This document shows positions 1 to 6,903 of a stretch of 20,601 nt of DNA, in pieces. Made by a program: the position numbers and the translations under genes. The first letter of the stretch is position 1, and each line of letters begins with the position of its first letter. The notes beneath the pieces are model-generated. The model was not told where the DNA came from and did no database searches. It was given only the letters and a program-made list of their open reading frames with translations. The stretch comes from Methanobacteriota archaeon (GTDB lineage: Archaea > Thermoplasmatota > Thermoplasmata > RBG-16-68-12), in assembly GCA_005878635.1 (NCBI GenBank), contig VBLS01000164.1:1-20601 (forward strand), given 5' to 3'.

Positions 1-194
1 AAGGAGATCCCGGTGTTCCCCGGCTCCAGCGGGTAGAACCCCTCGCACAGATGGAACGCCATGTTTTCCCGCTTCGGGGCGACCGTGATCCAATGGCCCT
101 GATGGTCACGGATCTCGAACCCGAGTTTCTCTTGGTACCATTTGGCGGATTTCTTTGCATCCGAGACGACCAGTGCGATCGTTGTCAGGCGCAT
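1..194 (-). CDS. VOC/glyoxalase-fold protein, N-terminal part
   Basis: This partial gene reads leftwards off the window edge, so only the first 64 residues are visible. They begin MRLTTIALVVSDAKKSAKWY and continue through LGFEIRD and WITVAP to FHLCEG, the beta-alpha-beta start of the vicinal oxygen chelate superfamily (glyoxalase, dioxygenase and bleomycin-resistance relatives). The pattern of strand, 'SD', amphipathic helix with WY, then LGFE is typical. The family uses paired modules to hold a metal, but the substrate cannot be told from this piece. The ATG at 194 is chosen because a TATA-like CTTTATC lies on the same strand at 219-225, about 28 bases upstream, which predicts a leaderless mRNA. 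The frame stays open further upstream but has no ATG, GTG or TTG before a stop. Fold assignment is fairly secure; function is unknown. Confidence 0.75.
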   Translation of the reverse strand, partial: MRLTTIALVVSDAKKSAKWYQEKLGFEIRDHQGHWITVAPKRENMAFHLCEGFYPLEPGNTGIS

Positions 195-218
195 GCCGGG
201 CCGGATTCTGTCGGAACC

Positions 219-225
219 GATAAAG
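219..225 (-). promoter_or_regulatory. TATA box of the VOC gene
   Basis: The minus strand reads CTTTATC here, centred about 28 bases before the ATG at 194. That spacing matches an archaeal TATA box feeding a leaderless transcript. The rest of the 195-395 spacer holds a weak CCTTTAGG on the plus strand near 344-351, possibly for the gene at 396, and nothing else I can recognise. Confidence 0.5.
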
Positions 226-395
226 GCGACGTCATGGAAGGAGGCTTCATGGGGCCCGACGTGCCTGCCCTCGATGGTCCCCCGTCATCTTCCCTGGTGA
301 AGTCCATTGACGGGGACCTACGGAAGCGGGATTCCCGAGGAACCCTTTAGGACGTCCACCGCCATTTCTCTTCGGAGGATGGGTCTCCCATCGTC

Positions 396-881
396 TTGGA
401 CCCCGCGGCGTTCCAATTGGGATTGGAATCCCTCGGCGTGGTAGGATATCTCCTTGGCCTGTTCCTCTATTCGATTGCCGCGGCCGTCATCCTCCCGGTT
501 CCCGTCGAGGTGGCGCTCCTGGCGTATTCGCAGCTCGACACCTCCGTGAAGGCGGTGGCCCTCGGCCTCGGGAAGGCGGTCGGAGCGATCGTGGTCTTCT
601 ACGTAGGGTACAAGGTGAATCCCCTGATCGAGCGGTGGATGGGGCGCCATGCAGCCGTGGCACGGGTGCTGGCCGCCATGATGTGGTTCGTCCGCAAGAC
701 CGGATGGATCGGTCTCACGGTGCTTCTCGCAATCCCGTTCATGAGCGACACGGCCGTGAATTACTTCTACTCCCTGTTGAACGAGGAGGGCCATGCCGTC
801 GGTCGATGGCACTTCGTCCTCGCCAACCTGATTGGCGGGATCGCCCGAACGTACCTCTTCCTGGCGCTTTTGCCCAGGTGA
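396..881 (+). CDS. small VTT/DedA-like membrane protein
   Basis: This encodes a 161-residue polytopic membrane protein. Hydrophobic segments lie at about residues 13-45, 52-72, 102-118 and 136-160. Features of the SNARE-associated/VTT (DedA-like) family are the re-entrant-type ILPVPVEVALLAY at 32-44 and the glycine-rich LANLIGGIARTYLFLAL near the C-terminus. DedA relatives act in lipid scrambling or undecaprenyl/polyprenyl phosphate handling; that role here is inference. At 161 residues it is a little shorter than typical DedA proteins (about 190-220). The start is uncertain: the frame opens with TTG at 396, and a GGAGGA stretch at 374-379 lies about 16 bases upstream, rather far for a ribosome site. 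An ATG at 379 is in the wrong frame. The gene is convergent with the CBS gene, with only six bases between stop codons. Confidence 0.6.
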   Translation: MDPAAFQLGLESLGVVGYLLGLFLYSIAAAVILPVPVEVALLAYSQLDTSVKAVALGLGKAVGAIVVFYVGYKVNPLIERWMGRHAAVARVLAAMMWFVRKTGWIGLTVLLAIPFMSDTAVNYFYSLLNEEGHAVGRWHFVLANLIGGIARTYLFLALLPR

Positions 882-887
882 GCCGTC

Positions 888-1283
888 TCACCTCGGCGCG
901 ATCCGTCGCTTGGTCGCGCGGGCGAACGCCTCGAGGAAACCCTGGGTGAGATCGCTCGCCGTGATGATCCCCTCCACCTTGTCGAGGCGCGTGACGACGA
1001 GCCAACGCGTCTTCTTGTCCAGCATGACGCGGGCGGCGGCCCGCAGCGTCGTCAGGGGACTGACCGTCGCGACGGGCGACGTCATGATGTCTCGGACGAG
1101 GACCTTCCCCGGATTCCGCCCCGTGGATGTGACTTTCCATAGGATGTCGCGATCCGTGACCAGGCCGACGGGCCGACCGTACGCGACCACGACGAGGCCG
1201 CCGATCTTCTTCGCCGCCATCCGTTTCGCGGCTTCGAGGACCGTTCGCTCCGGATCGATGACGATGACGTCCCGTGTCATCAC
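888..1283 (-). CDS. CBS-domain pair protein
   Basis: This 131-residue soluble protein is essentially one Bateman module. CBS1 covers about residues 3-52 (MTRDVIVIDPERTVLEAAK, then GLVTDRDIL) and CBS2 about 63-115 (VRDIMTSPVATVSPLTTL, then EGIITASDL). Such modules bind adenine nucleotides, S-adenosylmethionine or similar ligands and usually regulate a partner protein; stand-alone CBS pairs are abundant in archaea and the ligand cannot be read from sequence. A basic tail (ATKRRIAPR) ends the protein. The start is a GTG at 1283 immediately followed by ATG; the same frame meets a stop 66 bases upstream without another usable start, although the VRDV residues just before the start resemble the CBS consensus. 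It lies 88 bases downstream of topA on the same strand with no obvious promoter, so co-transcription is likely. Confidence 0.85.
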   Translation of the reverse strand: MMTRDVIVIDPERTVLEAAKRMAAKKIGGLVVVAYGRPVGLVTDRDILWKVTSTGRNPGKVLVRDIMTSPVATVSPLTTLRAAARVMLDKKTRWLVVTRLDKVEGIITASDLTQGFLEAFARATKRRIAPR

Positions 1284-1371
1284 GTCGCGGACGAAGACCG
1301 TGGCCCCACCTCCGCCAACGGGCGCGGCGAGCGGCCTTCGGCGTCATGAAGGCTTCGTATCCGTCCGAATC

Positions 1372-3324
1372 CTACGCCGTCGCCGGCGTGGCGATCGGAA
1401 TCGTCTCGGCCTCTCGAAGCTCCCACGGAAGGCGTTGGCCGAGCCCGTTCAGGCGCATCCGATGCTTGCAGGCCGGGTATCTCGAACAGCCGAGGAAGGC
1501 CCAGCCGTTCCGTGCCCGTCGCCGGGTCATGCGGCCTTGGCCACAGGCGTCGCACGGTCCGTAATCCTTCTCGAGGAACGTCGCGTCCTTCAGCCAACGG
1601 CTCAAGGACTCCCGATGCGACCGTAATTCCGCGACGACTCCATGGAGGGCGAGCCTCGATTCGCCCACGACCTCCTCGAGGGTCGCTTGGCCCTCCGCGA
1701 TCGCGGTCATCCGGTCCTCCAGATGACGGGTCATCTCCGGACTCGCGAGGTCCGGCCCGTAGATCGCGAGGGCGTCGACGAGGGCCCGTCCTGCGGCCGT
1801 CGTCCGCATCGATCGGCCGCTCACGAATTGTCGACGGAACAGGAGGTCGAGGATCTCATGGCGGGTGGACTTCGTGCCGAGTTCGAGCCGTTGCATCGCG
1901 AGCAGGAGGGAGCCCTGCGAGTGGAGGGGCGGTGGCTTGGTCCGCTCTTCGACGATGCGCAGCTCCTGGATCGGCACGACGTCGCCTTCCGAAAGAGGAG
2001 GAAGGGCTTTCAGAGGATCGTGTTCCGGCAGGATTTCCCTCCATCCCGGATCGATCTGGGCGCGCCCGGTGGCCGCGAACGCGGAGTCGCCGACGACGAG
2101 CCGCACGTCCGTGACCGCGGTCACGCTCGGAGGCGAGAAGGTCGCGAGGAATCGCCGGGCGATTAGGTCGTACATCCGCGAACGGACGCTGTCCCGCCGT
2201 TTCGCCGGCGCGGCGGTCGGATAGATGGGCGGATGGTCCGTCGTCTGGACGGGCCCGCGACTCGCTTCGAGGATGGGCTGCGCCAGGAGCCGGTCGGCGT
2301 AGGCGCCATAGGGAGAGTCGTGCAGACGCCGCAGGAGGTCGTGGACTGGGAGCGATGGAGGGTAGACCGTGTTGTCCGTCCGCGGGTAACTGATTTCCCC
2401 GTGGACGTAGAGGTCCTGGGCCGCGGCCATCGCACGGGCCGCGCTGATTCCCTCGCGGGAGGCCTTCGCGAGGAGCGAGGTCGTGTTGAAGGGCGCCGGA
2501 GGCGGTTCCCGGTGTTGGCTCAATTCAATGTGGGCGACGGTCGCCGATTCCCCTCCCAGTCCCGCGAGCGCCACGACGGCCTGGGCCCCTTCCCGATCCC
2601 AGAAAGGACCGCCGACCGCGGTGGCCTCGAGGGCCGGAGACACGGACTTGAGGACGACATTCCAAAAGGTACGCGGCACGAAATCCTCCCGCTCCCGCTC
2701 GCGGTCCGCGACGATCCGCAACGTGGGAGTCTGCACTCGACCGGCGGAGAGGACTTGGCGATCCGAGGCACATTCGACCGTCAGGAATCGAGTGAGGACC
2801 GCGCCCCAGGCGAGGTCGATGCGCTGCCGCGCGGCGGCGGCCTCCGCAAGGGCCCAATCTGGTTCGGTGAGGTTCTCGAAGGATCGGCGAACCTCGGATG
2901 GCGACATCGCGCTGAATCGGGCCCGCTTCGCGGGCAGTTCCGTCCGCCGGCTCCGAAGGGTCTCCAATGCCTCCACGCCGATGAGTTCCCCTTCCCGATC
3001 GTAGTCCGTCGCGAGGATCACTTCGTCCGTCGCGTCGGCAAGGAGCCGCAACATGTTATGCAACGCCGGGGGCGACTCGTGGCGGACCGGTTCCAGGTCG
3101 ATCAGATAATCCAGGTCAGTCGATTTCCAATCCTGGACGTCCGCCGGGTAGTCGATCTCCACGACATGCCCGCGGAGCGGGAAAAGGGTGTACTCGTCCC
3201 CCTGTCTTGAGAATTGGAAATAGGTAATGCCGTCTGCCCGGACCCTCGCCGTCTTCCCTTCCGAAAGGATTTGCGCCAAGCGTCGGGCAGCGCTGAACTT
3301 TTCCGCGAGGACGAGCCGCCGCAC
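1372..3324 (-). CDS. topA: DNA topoisomerase, type IA
   Basis: This 650-residue enzyme relaxes negatively supercoiled DNA by nicking one strand through a 5'-phosphotyrosine. The N-terminal Toprim domain (about 1-125) has the conserved glutamate in VLAEKF (E8) and the acidic metal triad in ATDYDREGELIG (D107, D109, E111). The central domain carries the active-site tyrosine in GEISYPRTDN (Y313), the form typical of archaeal and topoisomerase III-type enzymes. The C-terminus has a single four-cysteine zinc finger (C591, C594, C613, C619), the family's DNA-binding ribbon. The reading frame is open to 3429, but a TATA box at 3350-3357 lies only about 30 bases from the GTG at 3324, and residues after it (RRLVLAEKF) match the family start. 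The upstream TTG at 3342 would lie too close to the TATA box. The mRNA is therefore probably leaderless. Confidence 0.95.
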   Translation of the reverse strand: MRRLVLAEKFSAARRLAQILSEGKTARVRADGITYFQFSRQGDEYTLFPLRGHVVEIDYPADVQDWKSTDLDYLIDLEPVRHESPPALHNMLRLLADATDEVILATDYDREGELIGVEALETLRSRRTELPAKRARFSAMSPSEVRRSFENLTEPDWALAEAAAARQRIDLAWGAVLTRFLTVECASDRQVLSAGRVQTPTLRIVADREREREDFVPRTFWNVVLKSVSPALEATAVGGPFWDREGAQAVVALAGLGGESATVAHIELSQHREPPPAPFNTTSLLAKASREGISAARAMAAAQDLYVHGEISYPRTDNTVYPPSLPVHDLLRRLHDSPYGAYADRLLAQPILEASRGPVQTTDHPPIYPTAAPAKRRDSVRSRMYDLIARRFLATFSPPSVTAVTDVRLVVGDSAFAATGRAQIDPGWREILPEHDPLKALPPLSEGDVVPIQELRIVEERTKPPPLHSQGSLLLAMQRLELGTKSTRHEILDLLFRRQFVSGRSMRTTAAGRALVDALAIYGPDLASPEMTRHLEDRMTAIAEGQATLEEVVGESRLALHGVVAELRSHRESLSRWLKDATFLEKDYGPCDACGQGRMTRRRARNGWAFLGCSRYPACKHRMRLNGLGQRLPWELREAETIPIATPATA

Positions 3325-3349
3325 TCGAGGTCCATTCGTCAATGTGATA

Positions 3350-3357
3350 CTTAATAA
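3350..3357 (-). promoter_or_regulatory. TATA box of topA
   Basis: The minus strand reads TTATTAAG, centred about 30 bases before the GTG at 3324. It predicts transcription starting within a few bases of the start codon and thereby decides the start. It is one of the few AT-rich stretches in this GC-rich region. Confidence 0.65.
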
Positions 3358-3460
3358 TGTTGATGTGACACCACGACTTTTCGTGCACCAAATGGATGGG
3401 GGCTTTTCGCTCGAATTTTTTCCCTCCATCGGTCTGCGCGGTGTCGCGATGGATCGTGCG

Positions 3461-3468
3461 ATTTATGC
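3461..3468 (+). promoter_or_regulatory. possible TATA box of the phosphatase gene
   Basis: ATTTATGC lies in the divergent spacer between topA and the phosphatase gene. Transcription would start near 3490, giving a leader of about 68 bases. A ribosome-binding site GGGAGG at 3545-3550 lies seven bases before the ATG at 3558 and decides that start. Confidence 0.4.
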
Positions 3469-3557
3469 GAATCAAGGTGGTGCGCGACGAACACGGTTGA
3501 AACTCATCGTTCATGTGCTTGCGGGGCTGCGAGGGACGGTCGAAGGGAGGCGTCGGA

Positions 3558-4610
3558 ATGAGTCGCTCCTCGGGAATATGGGTCCTTGCTTTCGTTTGCC
3601 TTGTACTCGTGCTTGCCTCGTCGATGATGAACGTGACGGATCCGGCACCGGTCGCATCCAATCCAACGGCCGCTCCGTGGTCGGTCCTCGGTGACTCGAC
3701 CTTCACTTTCGCCTACGGGGGGGATATGGGCGCCAATGGCTCGCATGCCCCCACCGCGCTGGCGCGGCTCCGGGCCGATTTGGCCAATCTGAGCTTCTTC
3801 TTGGCCGTGGGGGATCTCAGCTACAGCACCCAGGCTGGGAGCGAACCGAGTTGGTGCAAATTCGTGAATTGGAGTTTGAAGAAACCCGCACAGTTTCCGT
3901 TCGAACTCCTATCGGGGAATCACGAGAGTAGCGGAGCCGTCCTCATTGACAATTTCGTGAAGTGCGAACCGAATCATGTCCCCGGCATCGTCGGCGGGTA
4001 CGGAAAGGAGTACTACTTCGACTATCCAAAAAGCTCCCCCATCGCTCGATTCATCCTGATCTCGCCCGCCCTGAGCTTCACCTACGGAGGTTCGTACAAC
4101 TACAACTCAAATACGACGCACCAACGGTGGCTGGTCCATGCCATCGATTCGGCCAGAGGGGCGGGGATCAAATGGATCGTCGTCGCGATGCACAAGGTGT
4201 GCATCTCCGTGGGGGTGATGACGTGCGAAATCGGCCAGGGGCTGATGGATCTCCTGATTCAGAAGCGGGTCGACCTGGTGATCCAAGGGCATGACCACGA
4301 CTATCAACGGACGAAGCAGTTGTCGTGCGCCAAGGCCGGCGTCGGCCGGCCGGAATGCGTGGCGGACGCCAACAGCCCGTTCGTCAAGGGGGCCGGCACC
4401 GTGTTCACGATCTGCGGTACGATGGGCCAATCCCTCAGCGGGGTTCACATGACGACGGACAGCGAGCGGGTGTACTTTGCGACCGCGATGGGTGGCAACA
4501 CCTCGGGCTATGGGTACGGGTTCTGTCGAGTGACCCTAACGAATACGACCCTCTCGATGTCGACGAGGTTCAGCGGTTCCTATCAGGACCAATTCAAAAT
4601 CGGAAGCTGA
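3558..4610 (+). CDS. secreted purple acid phosphatase-like metallophosphoesterase
   Basis: This 350-residue exported enzyme should hydrolyse phosphate esters with a dinuclear metal centre outside the cell. Residues 1-22 form a signal peptide or membrane anchor (basic start, then IWVLAFVCLVLVLASS). All seven metal ligands of the purple acid phosphatase pattern are visible in order: D56 (GGDMG), D86 and Y89 (GDLSY), N121 with catalytic H122 (GNHE), H212 (AMHK), H245 and H247 (GHDHDY). The Tyr in GDLSY separates purple acid phosphatases from ordinary metallophosphoesterases. Eight cysteines follow the signal region (100, 136, 215, 223, 257, 267, 286, 323), enough for four disulfides. ATG 3558 is chosen over ATG 3513 because of the GGGAGG seven bases upstream and because the signal peptide starts there. 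Locally the gene looks more AT-rich than its neighbours. The natural substrate is unknown. Confidence 0.88.
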   Translation: MSRSSGIWVLAFVCLVLVLASSMMNVTDPAPVASNPTAAPWSVLGDSTFTFAYGGDMGANGSHAPTALARLRADLANLSFFLAVGDLSYSTQAGSEPSWCKFVNWSLKKPAQFPFELLSGNHESSGAVLIDNFVKCEPNHVPGIVGGYGKEYYFDYPKSSPIARFILISPALSFTYGGSYNYNSNTTHQRWLVHAIDSARGAGIKWIVVAMHKVCISVGVMTCEIGQGLMDLLIQKRVDLVIQGHDHDYQRTKQLSCAKAGVGRPECVADANSPFVKGAGTVFTICGTMGQSLSGVHMTTDSERVYFATAMGGNTSGYGYGFCRVTLTNTTLSMSTRFSGSYQDQFKIGS

Positions 4611-4613
4611 CGC

Positions 4614-4625
4614 GTCCGCGCGGAC
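4614..4625. repeat. 12-base palindrome between convergent genes
   Basis: GTCCGCGCGGAC is a perfect palindrome filling most of the 17-base gap between the stop codons at 4610 (+) and 4628 (-). It could help end transcription from both sides, but it has no loop or T-tract, and CG-rich palindromes arise easily in this base composition. Confidence 0.35.
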
Positions 4626-4627
4626 CG

Positions 4628-4966
4628 CTACGGACCCAGGAGATCGAGGGGGTCGTCCGATCGGAGACGGGGCAGCCGGGCTCGGCCGAGCGCCAACCGC
4701 AGGCGCTCGTCGACCAACGCCGCGACCCGCGCATCTTCGAACGGGATGAAGGGTCGTATCCCCAGCTCCCTCGCAATCGCGTCCGATTCCCTCGGATAGC
4801 GACTCACGAGATGGGAGAGCGCGATGGATTCCGCCATGCCGACTGCGCGCGTGGACAAGATGCGTTCGAGGGCCAGGAGATCCCCCGCGTACGTCGCGTC
4901 AGGCTCCACCGTCCGGCCTAAGAGGGCCTTCCGGACGAACGCGGTCTGCGGTATTTGGGAATCCAT
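4628..4966 (-). CDS. hypothetical helical protein
   Basis: I do not recognise this 112-residue protein. It is predicted soluble and mostly alpha-helical, with a middle part rich in A, L, E and R (AGDLLALERILS, MAESIALSHLVSRYP) and a second helix near RVAALVDERLRLALGRARL. There are no cysteines, no membrane segment and no clear DNA-binding motif. The frame continues to 5005, but ATG 4966 is preferred because a TATA-like CTTTAG lies on this strand around 5006-5012 and GGTGA precedes the ATG by a few bases. It is convergent with the phosphatase gene and sits 98 bases beyond the zinc-ribbon gene on the same strand. That it is a real gene rests on codon-like composition, a sensible promoter and the absence of a better frame. 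Confidence 0.6.
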   Translation of the reverse strand: MDSQIPQTAFVRKALLGRTVEPDATYAGDLLALERILSTRAVGMAESIALSHLVSRYPRESDAIARELGIRPFIPFEDARVAALVDERLRLALGRARLPRLRSDDPLDLLGP

Positions 4967-5064
4967 TCGCTTCACCGGTGTCTCGCGCGGACAATCCCGG
5001 AGCACTAAAGCTTTTGCCGTTGATTATCACGTCACTTGCCGAAGGTCTCGTCACCTGTCGAAAT

Positions 5065-5211
5065 TCAGGGGTCGGAGCAGTCCCGCGTGTAGCCACATCG
5101 GCGGCAGATGATCTTGCATCGGACTTCGAATGCCGGTGCCCCGCACACGTCGCAGCAGAGGTCGGCCTCTCCATCAACCGGAGGTTGCGGCGCCGCCTGG
5201 GCCCGTTCCAT
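5065..5211 (-). CDS. small zinc-ribbon protein
   Basis: This 48-residue protein has an acidic, proline-containing N-terminal tail followed by two close cysteine pairs: LCCDVCG at about residues 18-24 and CRRCG near 36-40, then YTRDCSDP at the C-terminus. The C-x2-C ... C-x2-C spacing is that of a rubredoxin-like zinc ribbon; extra cysteines (one in VRCK, one in RDC) flank it. The ending CGYTRDCSDP resembles a signature I associate with small zinc-ribbon proteins in bacteria and archaea; this is from memory, not a search. No function is known to me. ATG 5211 is the first good start. The gene starts 41 bases after the end of the oxidoreductase gene on the same strand with no clear promoter between, so the two are probably co-transcribed. 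Confidence 0.65.
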   Translation of the reverse strand: MERAQAAPQPPVDGEADLCCDVCGAPAFEVRCKIICRRCGYTRDCSDP

Positions 5212-5252
5212 TCCACGGGCCCATAGGACGGTCGAAGCGAAAAGGTCACCTT

Positions 5253-6815
5253 CTAGACCGGAGCCACTCGAAGGTCCCCAAGGACCACCATGGCCGCGTT
5301 CCGGCCGGGCGCTCCCGTGACGCCCCCTCCGGGATGCGCGCTGCTCCCGCAGAGGTACAATCCGGGCACCGGGGTCCGGTACGACGACCAACCGGGGAGT
5401 GGCCGGAGGGAGAGGAGTTGGTCCGGGGTCATGTCGATCTGATAGATGCATCCGCCGGGCAAACCCCATTCCCGTTCCATGTCGAGGGGAGAGAGGACCT
5501 CCCGCCGCTCGACCGTATGTCGGAGATTCGGAGCGAACGCGGCGAGGGTCTCGAGGATTGTGTCGCCAACTTCTTCCTTCCGATCGTCCCAGGACCCGGT
5601 CCGCAACCGGTACGGCGAGTATTGCGAGTACACCGACAGCGTCGTCTTGCCCGGCGGCGCCAAACTGGGATCCGTTACCGAATGGAGGACGCAGTCCAGG
5701 AACGGCTCCCGCGAGGGCTCGCCCCATTTCGCGTCGTCCCAGGCCTTCTCCAGGTACTCGATGGACGGACAGACGTCGATATATCCGCGATGATGCGGCT
5801 GGACCGTCTTCCCCGGCCGGCACGTGAAGTCCGGGAGCTCCGAGAGGATGCAGTTCACTTTCGTGACGACCCCGGTCGCCTTGATCCGACGGACGCGGGC
5901 AAGGAAGTCCGGATCCACGCCATCCGGTTCGACGAGGCGTTCGAAGGTGGTCTTCACGTCCACGTTCGCGAGGACGTTTCGCGCCTCCATCGAACGGCCA
6001 TCGGCGAGTTCCACACCGGCCGCCCGGCGCCTCCGCGTGACGATGCGACGGACCTCCGCCGACGTGAGGATTGTCGCGCCGTAGTGAGATGCCGCCTTCG
6101 CGAGGGCCTGCGAGATGCCGCCCATCCCACCTCGGGCGTACCCGAACGTCTGCTTCACCCCGTTGATCTCGTGGAGCAGCATGTGGCCGAGCATGAGCGC
6201 CGTGCCCGGCGTCCGGGGACCGGCCGGCAGCCCGATCGTCGTGGCGGTCGCGAGCATCGCCTTCACCTCCGTGGACTCGAAGAATTCGTCGAGCAGGTCC
6301 GCGGCGCTCGAAAGGAGGACGCGTCGGGCCAGGTCCTCGGCCTCAGCCCCGCGGAACAGGGCCATCAGGTCGGACAGCGCGGGCGGTGCCTCGAGGACCA
6401 TCGCCTCGATGAGTTCCATGACGTCCGTCCAGAACGCGACGTACTTCGGATAGGCGTCCGCGTCGCGCTTCGAGAACCGCGCCAGCTCCCGATGGTTGCG
6501 GTCCGCGTCGTTCCAGAGGAGGATCGAATCCCCGTTGGGGAAGGGCAGGAAGAACTGCGGGTCGAACGGATGGACTTCGTACCCGAAACGCGGGAGATCG
6601 AGGTCGCGGATGACCTCGGGCCGCAGGAGTCCCGCGGAGTAGGCGAGTCGGGAGAATCGGACCCCGGGGAACACCTCTTCGGTGACGGACGCACCGCCGA
6701 CGATCCGTCGACGTTCGAGGACGAGCACCTTGAGCCCGGCCTTCGCGAGATAGGCCGCGGCGACGAGCCCGTTGTGGCCGCCTCCGACGACGATGGCGTC
6801 CCAGACCTCGGGCAC
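5253..6815 (-). CDS. PYROXD2-like FAD-dependent oxidoreductase (phytoene dehydrogenase family)
   Basis: This 520-residue flavoprotein belongs to the amine oxidase/phytoene desaturase superfamily. The N-terminal Rossmann fold has the dinucleotide motif VVGGGHNGLVAA (G11, G13, G16) and the ribose-binding glutamate in VLVLERR (E34), followed by the family's GGASVTEEVFPG. The C-terminal FAD motif reads GLYLCGSSAHPGGGVTGAPG (about 485-504). The HNG in the first motif and the HPGGGVTG ending resemble PYROXD2-type proteins more than true carotenoid desaturases, and no carotenoid genes lie nearby, so the substrate is left open. The start is GTG 6815. The palindromic TTTAAA at 6876-6881 could serve it with a leader of about 37 bases. 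No signal peptide or membrane helix is seen. Confidence 0.88.
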   Translation of the reverse strand: MPEVWDAIVVGGGHNGLVAAAYLAKAGLKVLVLERRRIVGGASVTEEVFPGVRFSRLAYSAGLLRPEVIRDLDLPRFGYEVHPFDPQFFLPFPNGDSILLWNDADRNHRELARFSKRDADAYPKYVAFWTDVMELIEAMVLEAPPALSDLMALFRGAEAEDLARRVLLSSAADLLDEFFESTEVKAMLATATTIGLPAGPRTPGTALMLGHMLLHEINGVKQTFGYARGGMGGISQALAKAASHYGATILTSAEVRRIVTRRRRAAGVELADGRSMEARNVLANVDVKTTFERLVEPDGVDPDFLARVRRIKATGVVTKVNCILSELPDFTCRPGKTVQPHHRGYIDVCPSIEYLEKAWDDAKWGEPSREPFLDCVLHSVTDPSLAPPGKTTLSVYSQYSPYRLRTGSWDDRKEEVGDTILETLAAFAPNLRHTVERREVLSPLDMEREWGLPGGCIYQIDMTPDQLLSLRPLPGWSSYRTPVPGLYLCGSSAHPGGGVTGAPGRNAAMVVLGDLRVAPV

Positions 6816-6875
6816 GTTCGCGGGAGCGTCTGCGAGGTATCTAGCGTTGGCGTCGACGAGCCAGCACCGCGAGAC

Positions 6876-6881
6876 TTTAAA
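6876..6881 (+). promoter_or_regulatory. TATA box TTTAAA, possibly bidirectional
   Basis: TTTAAA is centred about 26 bases before the ATG at 6904 on the plus strand, predicting leaderless transcription of the methyltransferase. Being self-complementary, it could also drive the oxidoreductase leftwards, starting near 6852, 37 bases before its GTG. I see no other TATA candidate between these divergent starts. Confidence 0.6.
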
Positions 6882-6903
6882 CCGCGCCGTCCTTCCTCAC
6901 GGG

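Noticed and set aside
2233..3210. A 325-codon open frame on the plus strand opposite topA
   Set aside because: The topoisomerase on the other strand is unmistakable, and this frame has no recognisable fold or promoter.
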